Origin: Isochrysis galbana
Taxonomy: Eukaryota; Haptophyta; Isochrysidales; Isochrysidaceae
Assembly: GCA_018136815.1 (NCBI GenBank)
Contig: CM030938.1
Coordinates: forward strand, 248,001-312,000
Direction: 5' to 3'
DNA: 64,000 nucleotides
The position numbers were made by a program, and so were the translations under genes. Positions within the stretch are counted from its first letter, which is position 1, and each line of letters opens with the position of its first letter. This document shows positions 1 through 11,112 of this stretch, piece after piece. Under the pieces are notes generated by a model, which worked only from the letters and a program-made list of their open reading frames with translations, ran no database searches and was not told where the DNA came from.

Positions 1-2
1 CC

Positions 3-1502
3 CCTTCCTTCTTCGACCCATCGCTGGCTGCGAGGCGCATCCTCTCGGCCGAGGCTGCTTTGCTAGGCCGCGAGCTCGTCCAGCTGGGACTTAAGCAGGA
101 CCCAAGAGTGGTGCTGCGTCGCTCTCTCGATCTGGCGCGGGCCACCTATACTGTGGGTAATGAAGTCACGGCTGGGCTCCAGCCCACATCTCCCCCAGTC
201 CTGCTGAGAAGAATGTGCGAGGAGCTTGGCGCAACTTATATCAAGCTTGGACAGTTTGTTGCGAGCTCGCCCACGCTCTTCCCTCCGGATTATGTTATGG
301 AGTTTCAGAAGTGTCTAGATGCGACGCCGCCCATGCCCTGGCGCGAGGTCCGGTCTCTTGTCGAGACGGAGCTCGGCCGCCCCCTTGATCGTGTATTCAC
401 ATCGGTGTCGCAAACGCCCCTCGCGGCGGCCTCGATTGCTCAAGTTCACGCCGCTAAGCTTCGTAGCGGCGAGGATGTTGTTATCAAGGTCCAAAAGATT
501 GGTGTTCAGGACAGCCTGCAAGCTGATCTGGACCTCCTATATGGCGTTGTACGCGTGCTTGAGCTGGTTGGCTTGGCCACGTCGGAGCTGACAGATGTGG
601 TGAGCACTCTTCGCGATGCCATTTTTGAGGAGACTGACTTTCTAAAGGAAGCACAACGAACGACTCAATTTAGGGAATTCTTGGACCGTGCCGGTGGCCT
701 GGCTGATCAGGTGACTGTACCTAAAGTCTACCCGCAAGCCTCCTCTCGCCGTGTGCTAACGCTCGAACGCCTGTATGGTGTGCCAATGACGGACTTGGAT
801 GTGGTAAAACAATTTGTGCCCGAGCCTGAGCTCGCGCTCATTGTGGCACTGAACACTTGGGTTCTGTCTGTTCTGACGAATGAGTGGTTCCACGCCGATG
901 TGCATGCTGGTAATCTGCTGGTGTTGCGCGATGGCCGCATCGCCTTCATTGACTTCGGCATCGTTGGATCCATCCCGGAGAAGACGGCCAATGCCATGAT
1001 TGATTTTGTGCGCGCCTTCCCATCTGGCGACACTGTTGGCATAGCTTCAGCCCTCGCGGGCATGGGGTTCGTGGATGAGAGTGAGGTTGACATTCCAGCC
1101 TTCTCCCGCGACCTACGGGACGTGCTGGAATCAGTGGACGACATCACGTCTGAGGGTTCGGCGGGCGGTACCATTGACGAGAATCAGTTAAACAAGCTGG
1201 TTGCCTCCGTGGGCAAAGTGGCAGCAGGCTATGGGATTCGTTTTCCGCGCGAATTCGCACTACTGCTCAAGCAGGTCCTATATTTTGATCGCTTCACGCG
1301 CCTCCTTGCACCCGATCTCGATGTCATGAATGACGAGCGCATCACGATGAACCGATCATCACCGAACTCTAGCGTCACTTATTCGTCGCCTAAGATTGGC
1401 TATGGCCTTAGTGTGGAAAACATCCCCTCGGCTGAGGAACGTGATGTGGACGATAGCGATAGCATTAGTGAGAAGGTTGTCGAGGTCGAAGTGCTTCCGT
1501 AG
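3..1502 (+). CDS. ABC1/ADCK/UbiB-family atypical kinase, 5' truncated
   Basis: The frame is open to the left edge of the window, with no ATG before a TTG at 60, so the N-terminus (probably an organelle-targeting leader) lies outside. Visible motifs are the family's KxGQ (KLGQ, about nt 243), an alanine-rich loop before the ATP site (AAASIAQVH, about 425), the catalytic-loop HADVHAGN (about 891) and DFG (about 951). It ends at TAG 1500-1502, after an acidic, serine-rich tail of about 60 residues. Members of this family sit in mitochondria or plastids and act in ubiquinone or plastoquinone/tocopherol metabolism. Which organelle applies here cannot be told without the leader. No intron is needed across about 1.5 kb. 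Confidence 0.92.
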   Translation, partial: PSFFDPSLAARRILSAEAALLGRELVQLGLKQDPRVVLRRSLDLARATYTVGNEVTAGLQPTSPPVLLRRMCEELGATYIKLGQFVASSPTLFPPDYVMEFQKCLDATPPMPWREVRSLVETELGRPLDRVFTSVSQTPLAAASIAQVHAAKLRSGEDVVIKVQKIGVQDSLQADLDLLYGVVRVLELVGLATSELTDVVSTLRDAIFEETDFLKEAQRTTQFREFLDRAGGLADQVTVPKVYPQASSRRVLTLERLYGVPMTDLDVVKQFVPEPELALIVALNTWVLSVLTNEWFHADVHAGNLLVLRDGRIAFIDFGIVGSIPEKTANAMIDFVRAFPSGDTVGIASALAGMGFVDESEVDIPAFSRDLRDVLESVDDITSEGSAGGTIDENQLNKLVASVGKVAAGYGIRFPREFALLLKQVLYFDRFTRLLAPDLDVMNDERITMNRSSPNSSVTYSSPKIGYGLSVENIPSAEERDVDDSDSISEKVVEVEVLP

Positions 1503-1946
1503 CAGTGTTGTGGTTGCAGTCTCACTAGGTCTCAGTTGGGTTACTTATTCTATAGCACGTAAGTTGCGATACAGCGCTCTGAGAAAGTGCAACCTGAACC
1601 TGAGGCCTGGGGTCTTTGTTTTAAAACATTGTTTTCAACCCCCCCCTCCCCCATTCTCGTATCAAACTACCCACACTTTGCAGGGTAGACCGGCGACTCG
1701 CCGCCCCTCATTTGAGGGACTTCTTGGCAAACTCAGCACAATTGTTTTGTTTTGGCTAAAACCCCACATATCGGGTATAACGTATAACTTCATTCACTAT
1801 TTACATGCGTCTCTCGCCCACTGAGTGAAGTGCACGCAATGGCAGTAGGGCGAACACATAACGTGGATATATTGGACGACTACCCAGTTGACTCGCCACC
1901 CCTCATTTTAGGGACTCCTCCGAGGCGGAACTCAGAGTTAGGGCGA
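1503..1946. other. Intergenic, short internal repeat
   Basis: This is the 3' flank of the kinase gene. A roughly 35-bp sequence beginning GACTCGCC occurs at 1695 and again, diverged, at 1890, both followed by CCCTCATTT. No gene is seen. Confidence 0.5.
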
Positions 1947-2035
1947 TCAAACGGTCAAATACTATCTTAACTTCTAACTTCTAAGGGTGTAAAAATGAAA
2001 GTTGAAAAAGTCAGGATTGAGGAAATACACCAAAG
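1947..2035 (+). repeat. End of an inverted-repeat (GGGCGGTCAAAC) element
   Basis: It starts AGGGCGATCAAAC and continues with TTCTAAGGGTG and a GATTGAGG block. The same series occurs at 4833-4925 and, inverted, at 37080-37163 and 46212-46276. It looks like the left terminus of a DNA-transposon-like family; the matching right end is not found nearby. Confidence 0.55.
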
Positions 2036-2058
2036 TTCCGGTTCTTTCTTGTGGCTCG

Positions 2059-2195
2059 TGGAGTGGAGTGGCTGTGGCTGTGTGTGTGGAGTGAGACTCA
2101 AAGGAATGTTGTGACCAAGTATGGGGCACACCAGGGACACCCAGGCTCACAAAGGGCTGAGCACGGGGGGCACTGGGGCTGGAGGGAGGCGAGGC
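2059..2195 (+). repeat. Dispersed repeat shared with 47628-47768
   Basis: The block starts GAGTGGAGTGGCTGTGG and runs to CACTGGGGCTGGAGGGAGGC. The copy at 47628 is in the same orientation and clearly homologous with scattered changes. Open frames here differ between copies and show no conserved protein. Confidence 0.6.
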
Positions 2196-2739
2196 ACCAG
2201 GGGGGAACACCGCCAGCACGAACATGGGGCGACGTGGGGCGAGACAGCTCGCCCAGAGCCCTTGGGAGTGCGGCCATGGGGGCGACTCTCGGGAACTCTG
2301 GACGAAGACAAGAGAAAGAGCGGGAAACACACGGGGCTGCTCGGCGCGCGCCCATGCAGCAGCGCAGCCCATCGCATGGGCGCCAACGCAGGAGCTGGCT
2401 GCTCTGCGTCGGCGTCGACGGCGGAGACGGCGGTGGCGATGCGGGCAGCAAGCGCGGCGCGAGAGGCACGGTTGGGGTTGGGGTTGGGTTGCATGGCAGT
2501 GGCCAAGAGGGCAGAGTGAGCGAGAGTGCAGAGTGCGGAGAGAGGAGGGCAACGCGACGCGCTCGCGACTCGCGAGTCGCAGAGAAGGGTGCCCCCCCTG
2601 TATCCTGGTACTGTTTTTGGTACTGTTTTTCTCTGTTTTTCTATGAATGCCAAAAACATACTGTTTTAACTGTTTCTCGACCGCCCACCACTGTTTTTCC
2701 CATCTAGGCCGTCAGAGGCCTGAAATCGGGTAATTTTCG
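2196..2739. other. GC-rich low-complexity gap
   Basis: Contains three TTGGGG-like units near 2470 and several TACTGTTTTT tracts at 2605-2700. Long open frames on both strands are arginine/alanine-rich by composition only. No gene is supported. Confidence 0.4.
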
Positions 2740-2880
2740 AAAATTTTGCCGGAAGACCCCCGGTTTTTTTTGCTGATATCCCACACCGGAACCTATAGGG
2801 AGCTTATTTGCTTATTTAGGCCTTCGTTTGCCCATTACAGATGGTGCCCTCCGCACCCCCCTAGTGAGTGACCGGGCTAC
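2740..2880 (+). repeat. Dispersed repeat shared with 46082-46205
   Basis: Contains GAAGACCCCCGGTTTTT, CCTATAGGGAGCTTATTT and AGGCCTTCGTTTGCCCATTACAG in the same order as near 46.1 kb. At 46.1 kb this block runs straight into a GGGCGGTCAAAC-type terminus, so it is probably the interior of that element family. Confidence 0.65.
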
Positions 2881-2888
2881 AGATACAG

Positions 2889-3090
2889 GGGCCTCTGGGC
2901 GGCTCCCACGGCCAGTGAGGCGAGCGTGGGAGAGGGAGGGGGAGGGGGGGGGCAAGGGGCTGAGCCGCAGCCTCCACTGCCCTTTGAGCTGCCCTTGCTG
3001 GCCCTCAGGGAGCCCCTAAATCAAGGACCTATGAGAGCAGGCCGTGGCGTGCCGCATGGCGAGGTGCCCCTGGGAGAGTGGGAGAGAAGA
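2889..3090 (+). repeat. Fragment of the GC-rich target-primed element family
   Basis: Matches the middle of the complete elements at 60083-60999 and, inverted, 17893-18840: the block with GCCTCCACTGCC, GAGCTGCCCTTGCTGGCCC and GAGAGCAGGCCGTGGCG. Neither end of the element is present. Confidence 0.6.
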
Positions 3091-3238
3091 GAGAGATGGG
3101 CGAGAGTGGGAGTGGGAGAGAAGGGGGGGGTCCGGAGATCTGGACCCCAGCGGGTCAAGCAGTCGAGAGAGATACAAAGAACAATAAACCGAGCGGAAGC
3201 ATCTATTTTGGTGCATCGGCAGTAAAGAGTTCAACTGA

Positions 3239-4345
<1,107 letters not shown>

Positions 4346-4636
4346 ATGCCACGTACTGTGTTTGTATTGGTATGTATTCGCCCTCATTCTTTCTCACCCT
4401 TCGTGGATGACCGGCGAGTGCCAGTGTGGTCCACTAGTGAGTGCTGATCACCTCGTTCGCCCATTCATCCAATTATGTTAATAACATTTTGTTCTGTCGA
4501 CCCGAACGCAAGTTAATTCCCATGGACTTCGGTCAATGTCACAATGAGCCTGGCTACTCGCTACTCATCATATATTACTACAATTCTCCACATCCCCAGA
4601 GTGTCCAAGGATTCCCCAGAGTCCCCTCCTACCTGC

Positions 4637-4790
4637 CCAAGCAACAACTAGGATTATACTTGGTGGCGATGGAGCGCGCTGCCGCGACTCCCCTCACCTT
4701 CGGGCCCCCGCCGAGGGCGCCTCCCTCGCGCGGACGCTCGAATTCTAGCAAGGGGGAAGGGGGTGTCGCATCCGTATCGCGGTGGTGATC
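4637..4790 (+). mobile_element. 5' fragment of a target-primed element with a broken M-E-R-A ORF
   Basis: CAACAACTAGGATTATACTTGG followed by ATGGAGCGCG matches the 5' end of the element at 33572-34534. The reading frame MERAAATPLTFGPPP stops after about 40 codons near 4788. The 3' end of the element is missing and no target duplication is visible. Confidence 0.6.
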
Positions 4791-4832
4791 ATGAGGCCAC
4801 CACCGCGGCTTGGGCGAGGCAGAAGGCTATCG

Positions 4833-4930
4833 TAGGGCGGTCAAACAGTGTTTTTTTATTAGTAGGGCGGTCAAACACGCCTTTTAACTTCTAAGGGTGA
4901 AAATTCACCAAGTCAAGATTGAGGTTTTAT
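4833..4930 (+). repeat. Two tandem GGGCGGTCAAAC termini
   Basis: TAGGGCGGTCAAACA occurs twice, at about 4834 and 4861, the second followed by CTTCTAAGGGTGAAAATT and a CAAGATTGAGG block. This suggests one insertion landed in or beside another copy. From here to 5603 there is only low-similarity DNA with many compositional open frames. Confidence 0.5.
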
Positions 4931-5603
4931 CACGCGATTTTTAGGGAATTACCCTGGAAATGGGTATATTAGGCAGAATCTTATAAGAAATATGCACATT
5001 TTCGACGCCATTCGACACACAGACCCAAAAACGTTTTCGCGCTCGTGCGAAATTGACGTCGACCACAAAAGTGCACCACAGGTCGCGCTGTGCGACGCGC
5101 GCCTACGTTCCCCGGGCACGGTTACCGCAGGACAGGCAGTACAGAGCCCTGCGCGATCGCACGGCGTCGCCTGCGTCCTCCACCTCGCCCCTGCTGGCAT
5201 CTGCTGCCAGCCTCTCGCGCGCGTGCAGTGCGCGGCTGGCTGCGAGCCGTCAAAATGACGGTGCTGCGCATGATGGGCTGGCCCATCACGCGCGGCACCG
5301 CCTCAGTATGGTGGGAGGGGGTGCCTGCTGGCCTCCTGGCCGCGCAGACCCTCGCCAGAGCGGCCACAGGCCGCGTGCGAGGCCACTGGCGAGGCCCGAG
5401 CCCATTGAACGTTGAGCCGTCGCCGAGGGAGGCCCGGAGAGCCCAACTTCGAACCGATGCCGGGCGCGTTGCGTGCCCGTTTTCGACGATCCATCCGGAT
5501 GGGGGACCTGCCCAAAAATCCGCTCCGAGCGCGCGGAACGCGCTCGTTGCTCGAAATTTTGGGCAGGAGGGGCGGACCCAGTGGAATCCAGCCCATTGGG
5601 GCC

Positions 5604-6156
5604 CAAGGGGAGGCCATGAGCCATCCTCCTTGTCCCCTCCACACCACAAGCCATCGGCACACCATGGAGGGTGAGTGAGCGAGGCAAGGGGGGAGATGAG
5701 GTCCGAGCGCTCCGCATGGGGGCAAGAAGGCGCCGGATGAATGCGGGCAGGTGGGCAGGGTCCATAGGGACCCACCCAGTCCCGTGCAGCAGCTCCATAT
5801 CGAGGTGGCGCCCATGGGGCAACCACCGCGGCTTGGGCGAGGCAGAGCGCCATCGCCGATCGCATCGCCAATCGTATATCGCCGGATAAGATTCTTACTA
5901 CATTCACGCGCACGCACATTCACACAAACGCGCGCAAAACTAATAGTAACAAAGTAAGAGCGCGCGGGGAAATTTCTGTGCCGCAAGAATGCCCCGCGCG
6001 GACTCGAAACGGCCGCGAGGGAGAAGTGAGAAGCAGAGACCTCAGTATAAACATACAGAGGTTAGAATGAGCATCCACGATGCATGAGATGGATGTATCC
6101 ATGATCCATGATAGATATGCATCTATGATGCACATATCATGGATGTATCCATGATA
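5604..6156 (+). repeat. 550-bp repeat, copy 1 (copy 2 at 32961-33510)
   Basis: Nearly identical to 32961-33510 over its length, differing by a handful of substitutions and small indels. It starts CAAGGGGAGGCC and ends in interleaved palindromes built from ATGGATGTATCCATGA. In this copy the last unit is duplicated to about 6190. There is no TG...CA border and no clear coding frame. Copy 2 directly abuts a tyrosine-recombinase relic, so this may be a terminal or leader part of that element. Confidence 0.7.
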
Positions 6157-6190
6157 CTATGATGCACATATCATGGATGTATCCATGATA

Positions 6191-8050
6191 TGGGCATGGT
6201 GTCCTTGCTGGCGTATGGCTGTCAGGGGACGGCTCGGGCCGCGCCTCGTGCGCACCTTGGTCGGTGGGGCGCCTTCTCGTGGGCGCTTCGGGTGCGAGGC
6301 GTCGAGCAAGGCCGCAAGGCCCGGTCGTGCCGAGTGTCTGCTAGTTGCGAGAGGTGCCTCCCGCTTGCCCCTCGTCAAGATGTTGAGCAAGTTGAGTCAG
6401 ATCCTGAGGGTGATGTGGCTTCAGTCTTCAGTCATGTTGCAGATGACATGGAACCTTAGCATTCAATAGGACGACAAACGGTGTACAGTGTAGCGCCGTA
6501 GCGTCCTACGCAGTGCAGCAGACTACACCACGCACACGCGAGTGTGGACGCTCTCCAAGGCAGCATTCGCTGAAATTTCGGCTTGCTGCAGATCAGGTAA
6601 CCCCCTGAGACAATTGTCCATGACTCCCTTCGCTCCCTATCCGCCCTCCATCCACTCCATATGCATTTACATCATTATAACAATAGTACTCATTATCATT
6701 AGACACACGCGCAGCTGCCACTGGCCGGTGAGACTTGTACACAAAAGTAAATCATGAAAAGTTGTCCCGGGGGGTTATGCAAAGCACACCATGCTCTGCA
6801 GCCCCCACAATTGACCCCTAGGTGCCCCCTAGTGCGATATGCATGCCCTCAACCAAGCCTCACAATCACTGCATGACAAAATCTCTCCGACTTGCAGTAC
6901 ACATACTGCGGCCCGCGGATTTTCGTCGAGACACGCCGTCAGAACACACCTGCACATTTTCAAAGTACAGGAGAGCGCCGGGGTGATCACAGTACGTGTG
7001 GACCACTGCCAGTTCCTCCAGGTCTGCCCCTGCAATGCGGGAACCCCCAAAGGGTACCCCACCCAGCAGACCCATTGCTGCTCGTCCGCCTTGAGAGTAA
7101 CCCCCCTCAGACACTCCCGCGAGCCTACAGTCTCCGTGACTCTATGCTCTGCCTGCGCCACACCGGCCACCGTCTCCTCATCCTCTTCAAGGCCACACAG
7201 TAGGCGAAGCCATGCCGACATCGTCGCCTTCTCGAACGCTCAACCTGTATGACGTGCAGGGGCAGGGGCTACGGCCGCGGCCCGGGCGTCGCAGCAGCGG
7301 CCCCTGCGCCTCCTCTAAGCTCAGCTGGGAGTGTGTACAGCGGGTCATCGAATGCGAGATGCCATGCATGGCCCCCAGTCCTCGGTGAAGGCCAGAGAGC
7401 TCCTCGCTGGCGGCCGCGCGCACCCTCCGCCCACCCACCAAGTAGCCCCTTAAAGAAAACCTGGGGAACCACCTTAAGGTGGGGCTGCCACCGATGGGGG
7501 GGGGGGGGGGGGTTCGCAAGTGGTGGGAAAGCCAGCGACGGCGGGTGGGGGGGGGGGCAGCGCCGGAGCGCCATGGCTCCCAGCGATCCTCGGAGGACAG
7601 CAGCCGAGGGGAGGGAAGGGGAGGGCATGTCTCACACACCATCAGACGCTGGGAGGGCCATGGGGAGCCGGAGTCTCGCGCCCGCCACGAGAGAGATGGC
7701 CTCTCAGACGATGGAGGCAGACGAGGTCGCAGACGTTCGGCCGCGTCGCAAGTCGAGGGGGATGGCCACCCCTCAGGAGGTGGAAGAGGGGTGCAGGCGC
7801 ACCCGAGCGCCGAGGGCCTCCTTGGATTTTGGTTCGCCGGGCGGGCACGGTGCCATGCGGCACAGCAGGCTGCCACCGGCTGTGGTTGTGGCCACTCCTC
7901 TTCTTCAGCCTGCGCCAGCGGCAGCGGAGGATCCGCCGCCGCCGCCTCGTCTTCCACCACCTCCTCCGCCCAGCCTGGTGCAACCCCAGGAGGCACTCTC
8001 GTACTCCTTTATTGTGAGTGGAGAGATGCTCGCCTCTAAGCTGTAAGCTG
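6191..8050. other. Gene-poor gap with G-runs
   Basis: No gene is recognised. Runs of 12 or more G occur near 7497 and 7550. Minus-strand frames at 6829-7221 and 6866-7114 look mildly protein-like but break into different frames. The 3' end probably holds the promoter, and perhaps an upstream exon, of the transposase-like gene that follows. Confidence 0.35.
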
Positions 8051-8053
8051 TGC

Positions 8054-10147
8054 ATGAGGTTCGCATGCCCCTCTTGTGGAGAGAAATCGTTGGGGCCAGG
8101 AGCCAACGAGAAAGTCTATGGAGGCAGAGGGCTGACGCTCCATCTGAGGTGCACCGAGGCGGACTGCGGGAAAACTGTGCATCTTCGCTTGGGCGGGATG
8201 ACAGCATTGCAAAAGGAGCCGCGCCCTCTTCGGCCCATCGGTGACGATGAGGCTGATTTGGAAGATGCAGAGGACAGTCGTTGCAGCTCGCGCGGTGAGG
8301 ATGAGGAAGAGGATATGCCGCCGGCGAAGGGCTCATACTCGAGGGAGTGTGTCGTTGCTGTGCTGGCAGCTCTCGTTGGTGGGAAGCAATATTCTGCATA
8401 CGAAGCATCGGCGTTAATGTCGGGTATGAAACCCATGTCTCGAAAAACATTCGAGCGGTACGTTCGCCGCGTGGCTCCATATGTGCAAGCTGTTGCAGAG
8501 GAGAGCATGGAGCTCGTGCGATACGCCATGGTGCGCTACGGCGACGTTCACAAGGGTGGAGCTGTCGTGGCAAACAACATGGTGCTCACCAACGACTGCT
8601 TTTGGCAAACGCGGGGGCACTACGCCATCAATGGCACTGGAACGATCTGCGAGTTGACGTCGGGCGGTATAATTTTCAGACATCATTGCTGTAAGTTGCC
8701 TGAGGCCGGCTCGCAGTTCGACGCTTACGAGGAGAGTGCCAAGTCAATGGACGCACGATCGCTCGAGCTCATGTTGGATGATGCAGTGAGATGGATGACG
8801 ACTGAGGTACAGCCGTTGCTTGACAGGTACAAGATTCGCGCGAGGGCGAAGTTCGCAGGCATCGTGCTTGATGGTGATGCCACCACGGACATTTTCGTGA
8901 ATAAGGTGCGCAACGACGCCATTGCAAGTGGCGATCCTGTTTGCTCAGAGCTGCGTGTGCGCCCGTGCGCCAACCACTTGGCAAAGAACATAGGAAAGAA
9001 AGCTGGGCAACTGGGCGCAGAGCTGCACCGCACGTGCTCCTGCAGCGTGCGACAAAAGAAGAACAATGCCGGTGCCTTCGCCACTGGTGCTCGAGATCAC
9101 ATAGGGTGCAACGGAGACAGTCATCCGCTCGTGAAGAAAATGCAGCGCGGGATGGGCGCCGCCATCCGAGGTGCTGCTGAGATGGAGAGGCAGGCTGGTG
9201 AGACCGTCGCCGACGCAGGCATTAGGGCAGTTGAAGAGTGTCTGCTGCACCTGTTTGATGTGCATCGCGGACCAGGCTTCTTCACGGGCATCGTGCGAAA
9301 ATGCCGTCTGCACCCAGACGGCCAGCCAGCGTCTGTTACAAACAACTGCTTGGACTGGCAAGAGGGCATGCTGGACTACGTGGAGAAGAATGTTATCAAC
9401 CGGAAAGACTTGGTATTCGGTGAGCACGGAGCCGCGACGCAGAATGCTTCCGAGCGCGTCGGGAGCATTTGCCTACGCTACAGGCCCAAAGGCGTGGTGA
9501 TGCGTGACACGTTGTACCGTTGCACAACTGACCTTGCCATCGCGCACTGCAATAGCGTGGTGTTGGGTTGCATCCAATCCAAGCTTGAGGAGAGGGGTTG
9601 GGCGCCTGATGCGCGACTGCTAGCATTTGGCTGCTTCCAGGCTCGCGTTCTCCAACGAATGGCAATGACGGTGTCGCCGTATCAGCGCTCAGTCTGGCAG
9701 TCGCAACTCAACGAGCGAGTCGAGAAGAGTCTCACGAGGCGCACCGCTGCGTACTATCGCGAACGGGCTCTCAAGAGGCGCTTGCTCAAGATGCGCCGGC
9801 AGGCAGAGTCACAGGCGTCACGCGGCAGCAATTACGACCACAAAGCTCCCGAAGCAGCTTCGGTTAAAGGATCACCTGGAGCTTGTAAATGTTCTGCATT
9901 GGTCAAGTGTGCAACGATGGCGTGTGCTTGTCGTGTGGCCGGGGTGTCGTGCACGGATGCCTGCCATGGTGGGAGGCCCTCATTGAAATGCAGCAGGACG
10001 GGTGCTCAGCTGCCTTCCTGCAGTGAGGTGTCAAGCGGGTGTGGCACATCGTCTGATGCGTCGTGTTCTGCCGGTCAAGGTGTGAATTCCGACCCGGAGT
10101 CTGAGATACTCTCGGAGCTCAGCTGTTGCGAGGAGTGCGATATGTGA
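8054..10147 (+). CDS. Mutator-like (MULE) transposase with C-terminal CXC domain
   Basis: 697 residues from the first ATG (8054). An in-frame TGA at 8015 lies just upstream, so an upstream exon supplying the first cysteines of the N-terminal CxxC finger is possible. The order of parts follows Mutator-type transposases: a zinc finger (about 1-45), an acidic linker, then D181 in NDCFWQTRGH, D273/D275 in VLDGDATT, a histidine block (CANHLAKNIGKK) and E467 in QNASERVGS, giving a plausible DDE triad. Residues 611-638 form a tesmin/TSO1-like CXC motif (CKC...CACRVAG..CTDAC), a DNA-binding add-on. The frame is intact for about 2.1 kb, so this copy is young or domesticated. Terminal inverted repeats were not found by eye. 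Confidence 0.75.
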   Translation: MRFACPSCGEKSLGPGANEKVYGGRGLTLHLRCTEADCGKTVHLRLGGMTALQKEPRPLRPIGDDEADLEDAEDSRCSSRGEDEEEDMPPAKGSYSRECVVAVLAALVGGKQYSAYEASALMSGMKPMSRKTFERYVRRVAPYVQAVAEESMELVRYAMVRYGDVHKGGAVVANNMVLTNDCFWQTRGHYAINGTGTICELTSGGIIFRHHCCKLPEAGSQFDAYEESAKSMDARSLELMLDDAVRWMTTEVQPLLDRYKIRARAKFAGIVLDGDATTDIFVNKVRNDAIASGDPVCSELRVRPCANHLAKNIGKKAGQLGAELHRTCSCSVRQKKNNAGAFATGARDHIGCNGDSHPLVKKMQRGMGAAIRGAAEMERQAGETVADAGIRAVEECLLHLFDVHRGPGFFTGIVRKCRLHPDGQPASVTNNCLDWQEGMLDYVEKNVINRKDLVFGEHGAATQNASERVGSICLRYRPKGVVMRDTLYRCTTDLAIAHCNSVVLGCIQSKLEERGWAPDARLLAFGCFQARVLQRMAMTVSPYQRSVWQSQLNERVEKSLTRRTAAYYRERALKRRLLKMRRQAESQASRGSNYDHKAPEAASVKGSPGACKCSALVKCATMACACRVAGVSCTDACHGGRPSLKCSRTGAQLPSCSEVSSGCGTSSDASCSAGQGVNSDPESEILSELSCCEECDM

Positions 10148-11112
10148 CCGTGCTACTAAATTGTGACGTGTGGTGACACTTTCAAGTCTTGTAACTCGGG
10201 TGAATCCTGCAATGCCAAGGTAGCTGGCCGGCAATACCGATGTCAGCCATTAATTCAATCATCTTGATAATGATTTTCCGTGCTGGGCGCGGCCCAAAAA
10301 TAAAATGTAAGTCTTTACAGGCAACACGCCGTGCCGGCTTCATACTCCTACAACTCGAAACCATGGATCAATTAAGGTGTAGCTCTTGCACCTGCCCCTA
10401 GCACATTTGGCATATGAGGCTCCCACACCTCAATGCTTGCAAGATTCGACACTCACAACGCACAATTTCATTTTTCTCACGGCCACTCCCACACCAGGAG
10501 ATTGACATCAAACCACCCCCGCCGTTCAGGTCTCACGCGAAGGAATAGGTGCCACCATGGCTGTGAGCCGCCCCGGACCGGCTTCCCACATGTATGAGAT
10601 ACCTTCTGGAAGCCGCACGACGCACATACTTGCCGCCAGCAACCATCCGCCTGTGATAAGCAAGGCGAGGTCTGACTGTGGAGACGTCCAAGCCAAAGAC
10701 GTCAATGCTCACACGGGCCTTCGCGGAGCGTTCAGGCGGTCGCTCCCCGGGCAAAAGTGGCGCCGCATGACCTGCCTCGAACAGCCTCACCACCCCTTCC
10801 GCTCTCGCCGCGCCCGATTCAACCTCGTACCCTGCCGAGCGTCTCACGCAGCCCATCTGCAGCGCGCTTCCCCGACCCCACCCTAGCTCGGTGTGGTGGC
10901 ACGAGGGTGCACTGTGCGCGTGCTCGGGCAGGGGCCACATACCACCTGGTCCCTCAATCGGACGCTCAGCGCATCCGAGCGCCCAGCACAGCCGTCAGGC
11001 CCTGTGACAGCTGGAGGAGCGAGACTGCCGCCGCGCGCGCGCGCCCCCCCCTCCGTGGCCGTGCCACCTTAAGTAGCAAGCTACTGTAGACTCCGTCCTC
11101 TCTCGGCGAAGG
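10148..11112. other. Intergenic between transposase and acyltransferase
   Basis: Open frames exist on both strands (minus 10533-10940; plus from an ATG at 10557 in a GCCACCATGG context) but neither resembles a known family. Either could be a small hypothetical gene; support is weak. Confidence 0.3.

Noticed and set aside
2465-2490. Interstitial telomere (TTGGGG units)
   Set aside because: Only about three units in a G-rich tract; no longer array and no chromosome-end context.
5053-5986. Overlapping 180-265-residue ORFs
   Set aside because: Composition-driven; the part inside the 550-bp repeat changes frame between its two copies, so it is not under coding constraint.
7187-8046. Several 150-270-residue proteins on both strands
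   Set aside because: Frames overlap in all directions, are Pro/Arg/Gly-rich from G- and C-runs, and share no motif with any family.
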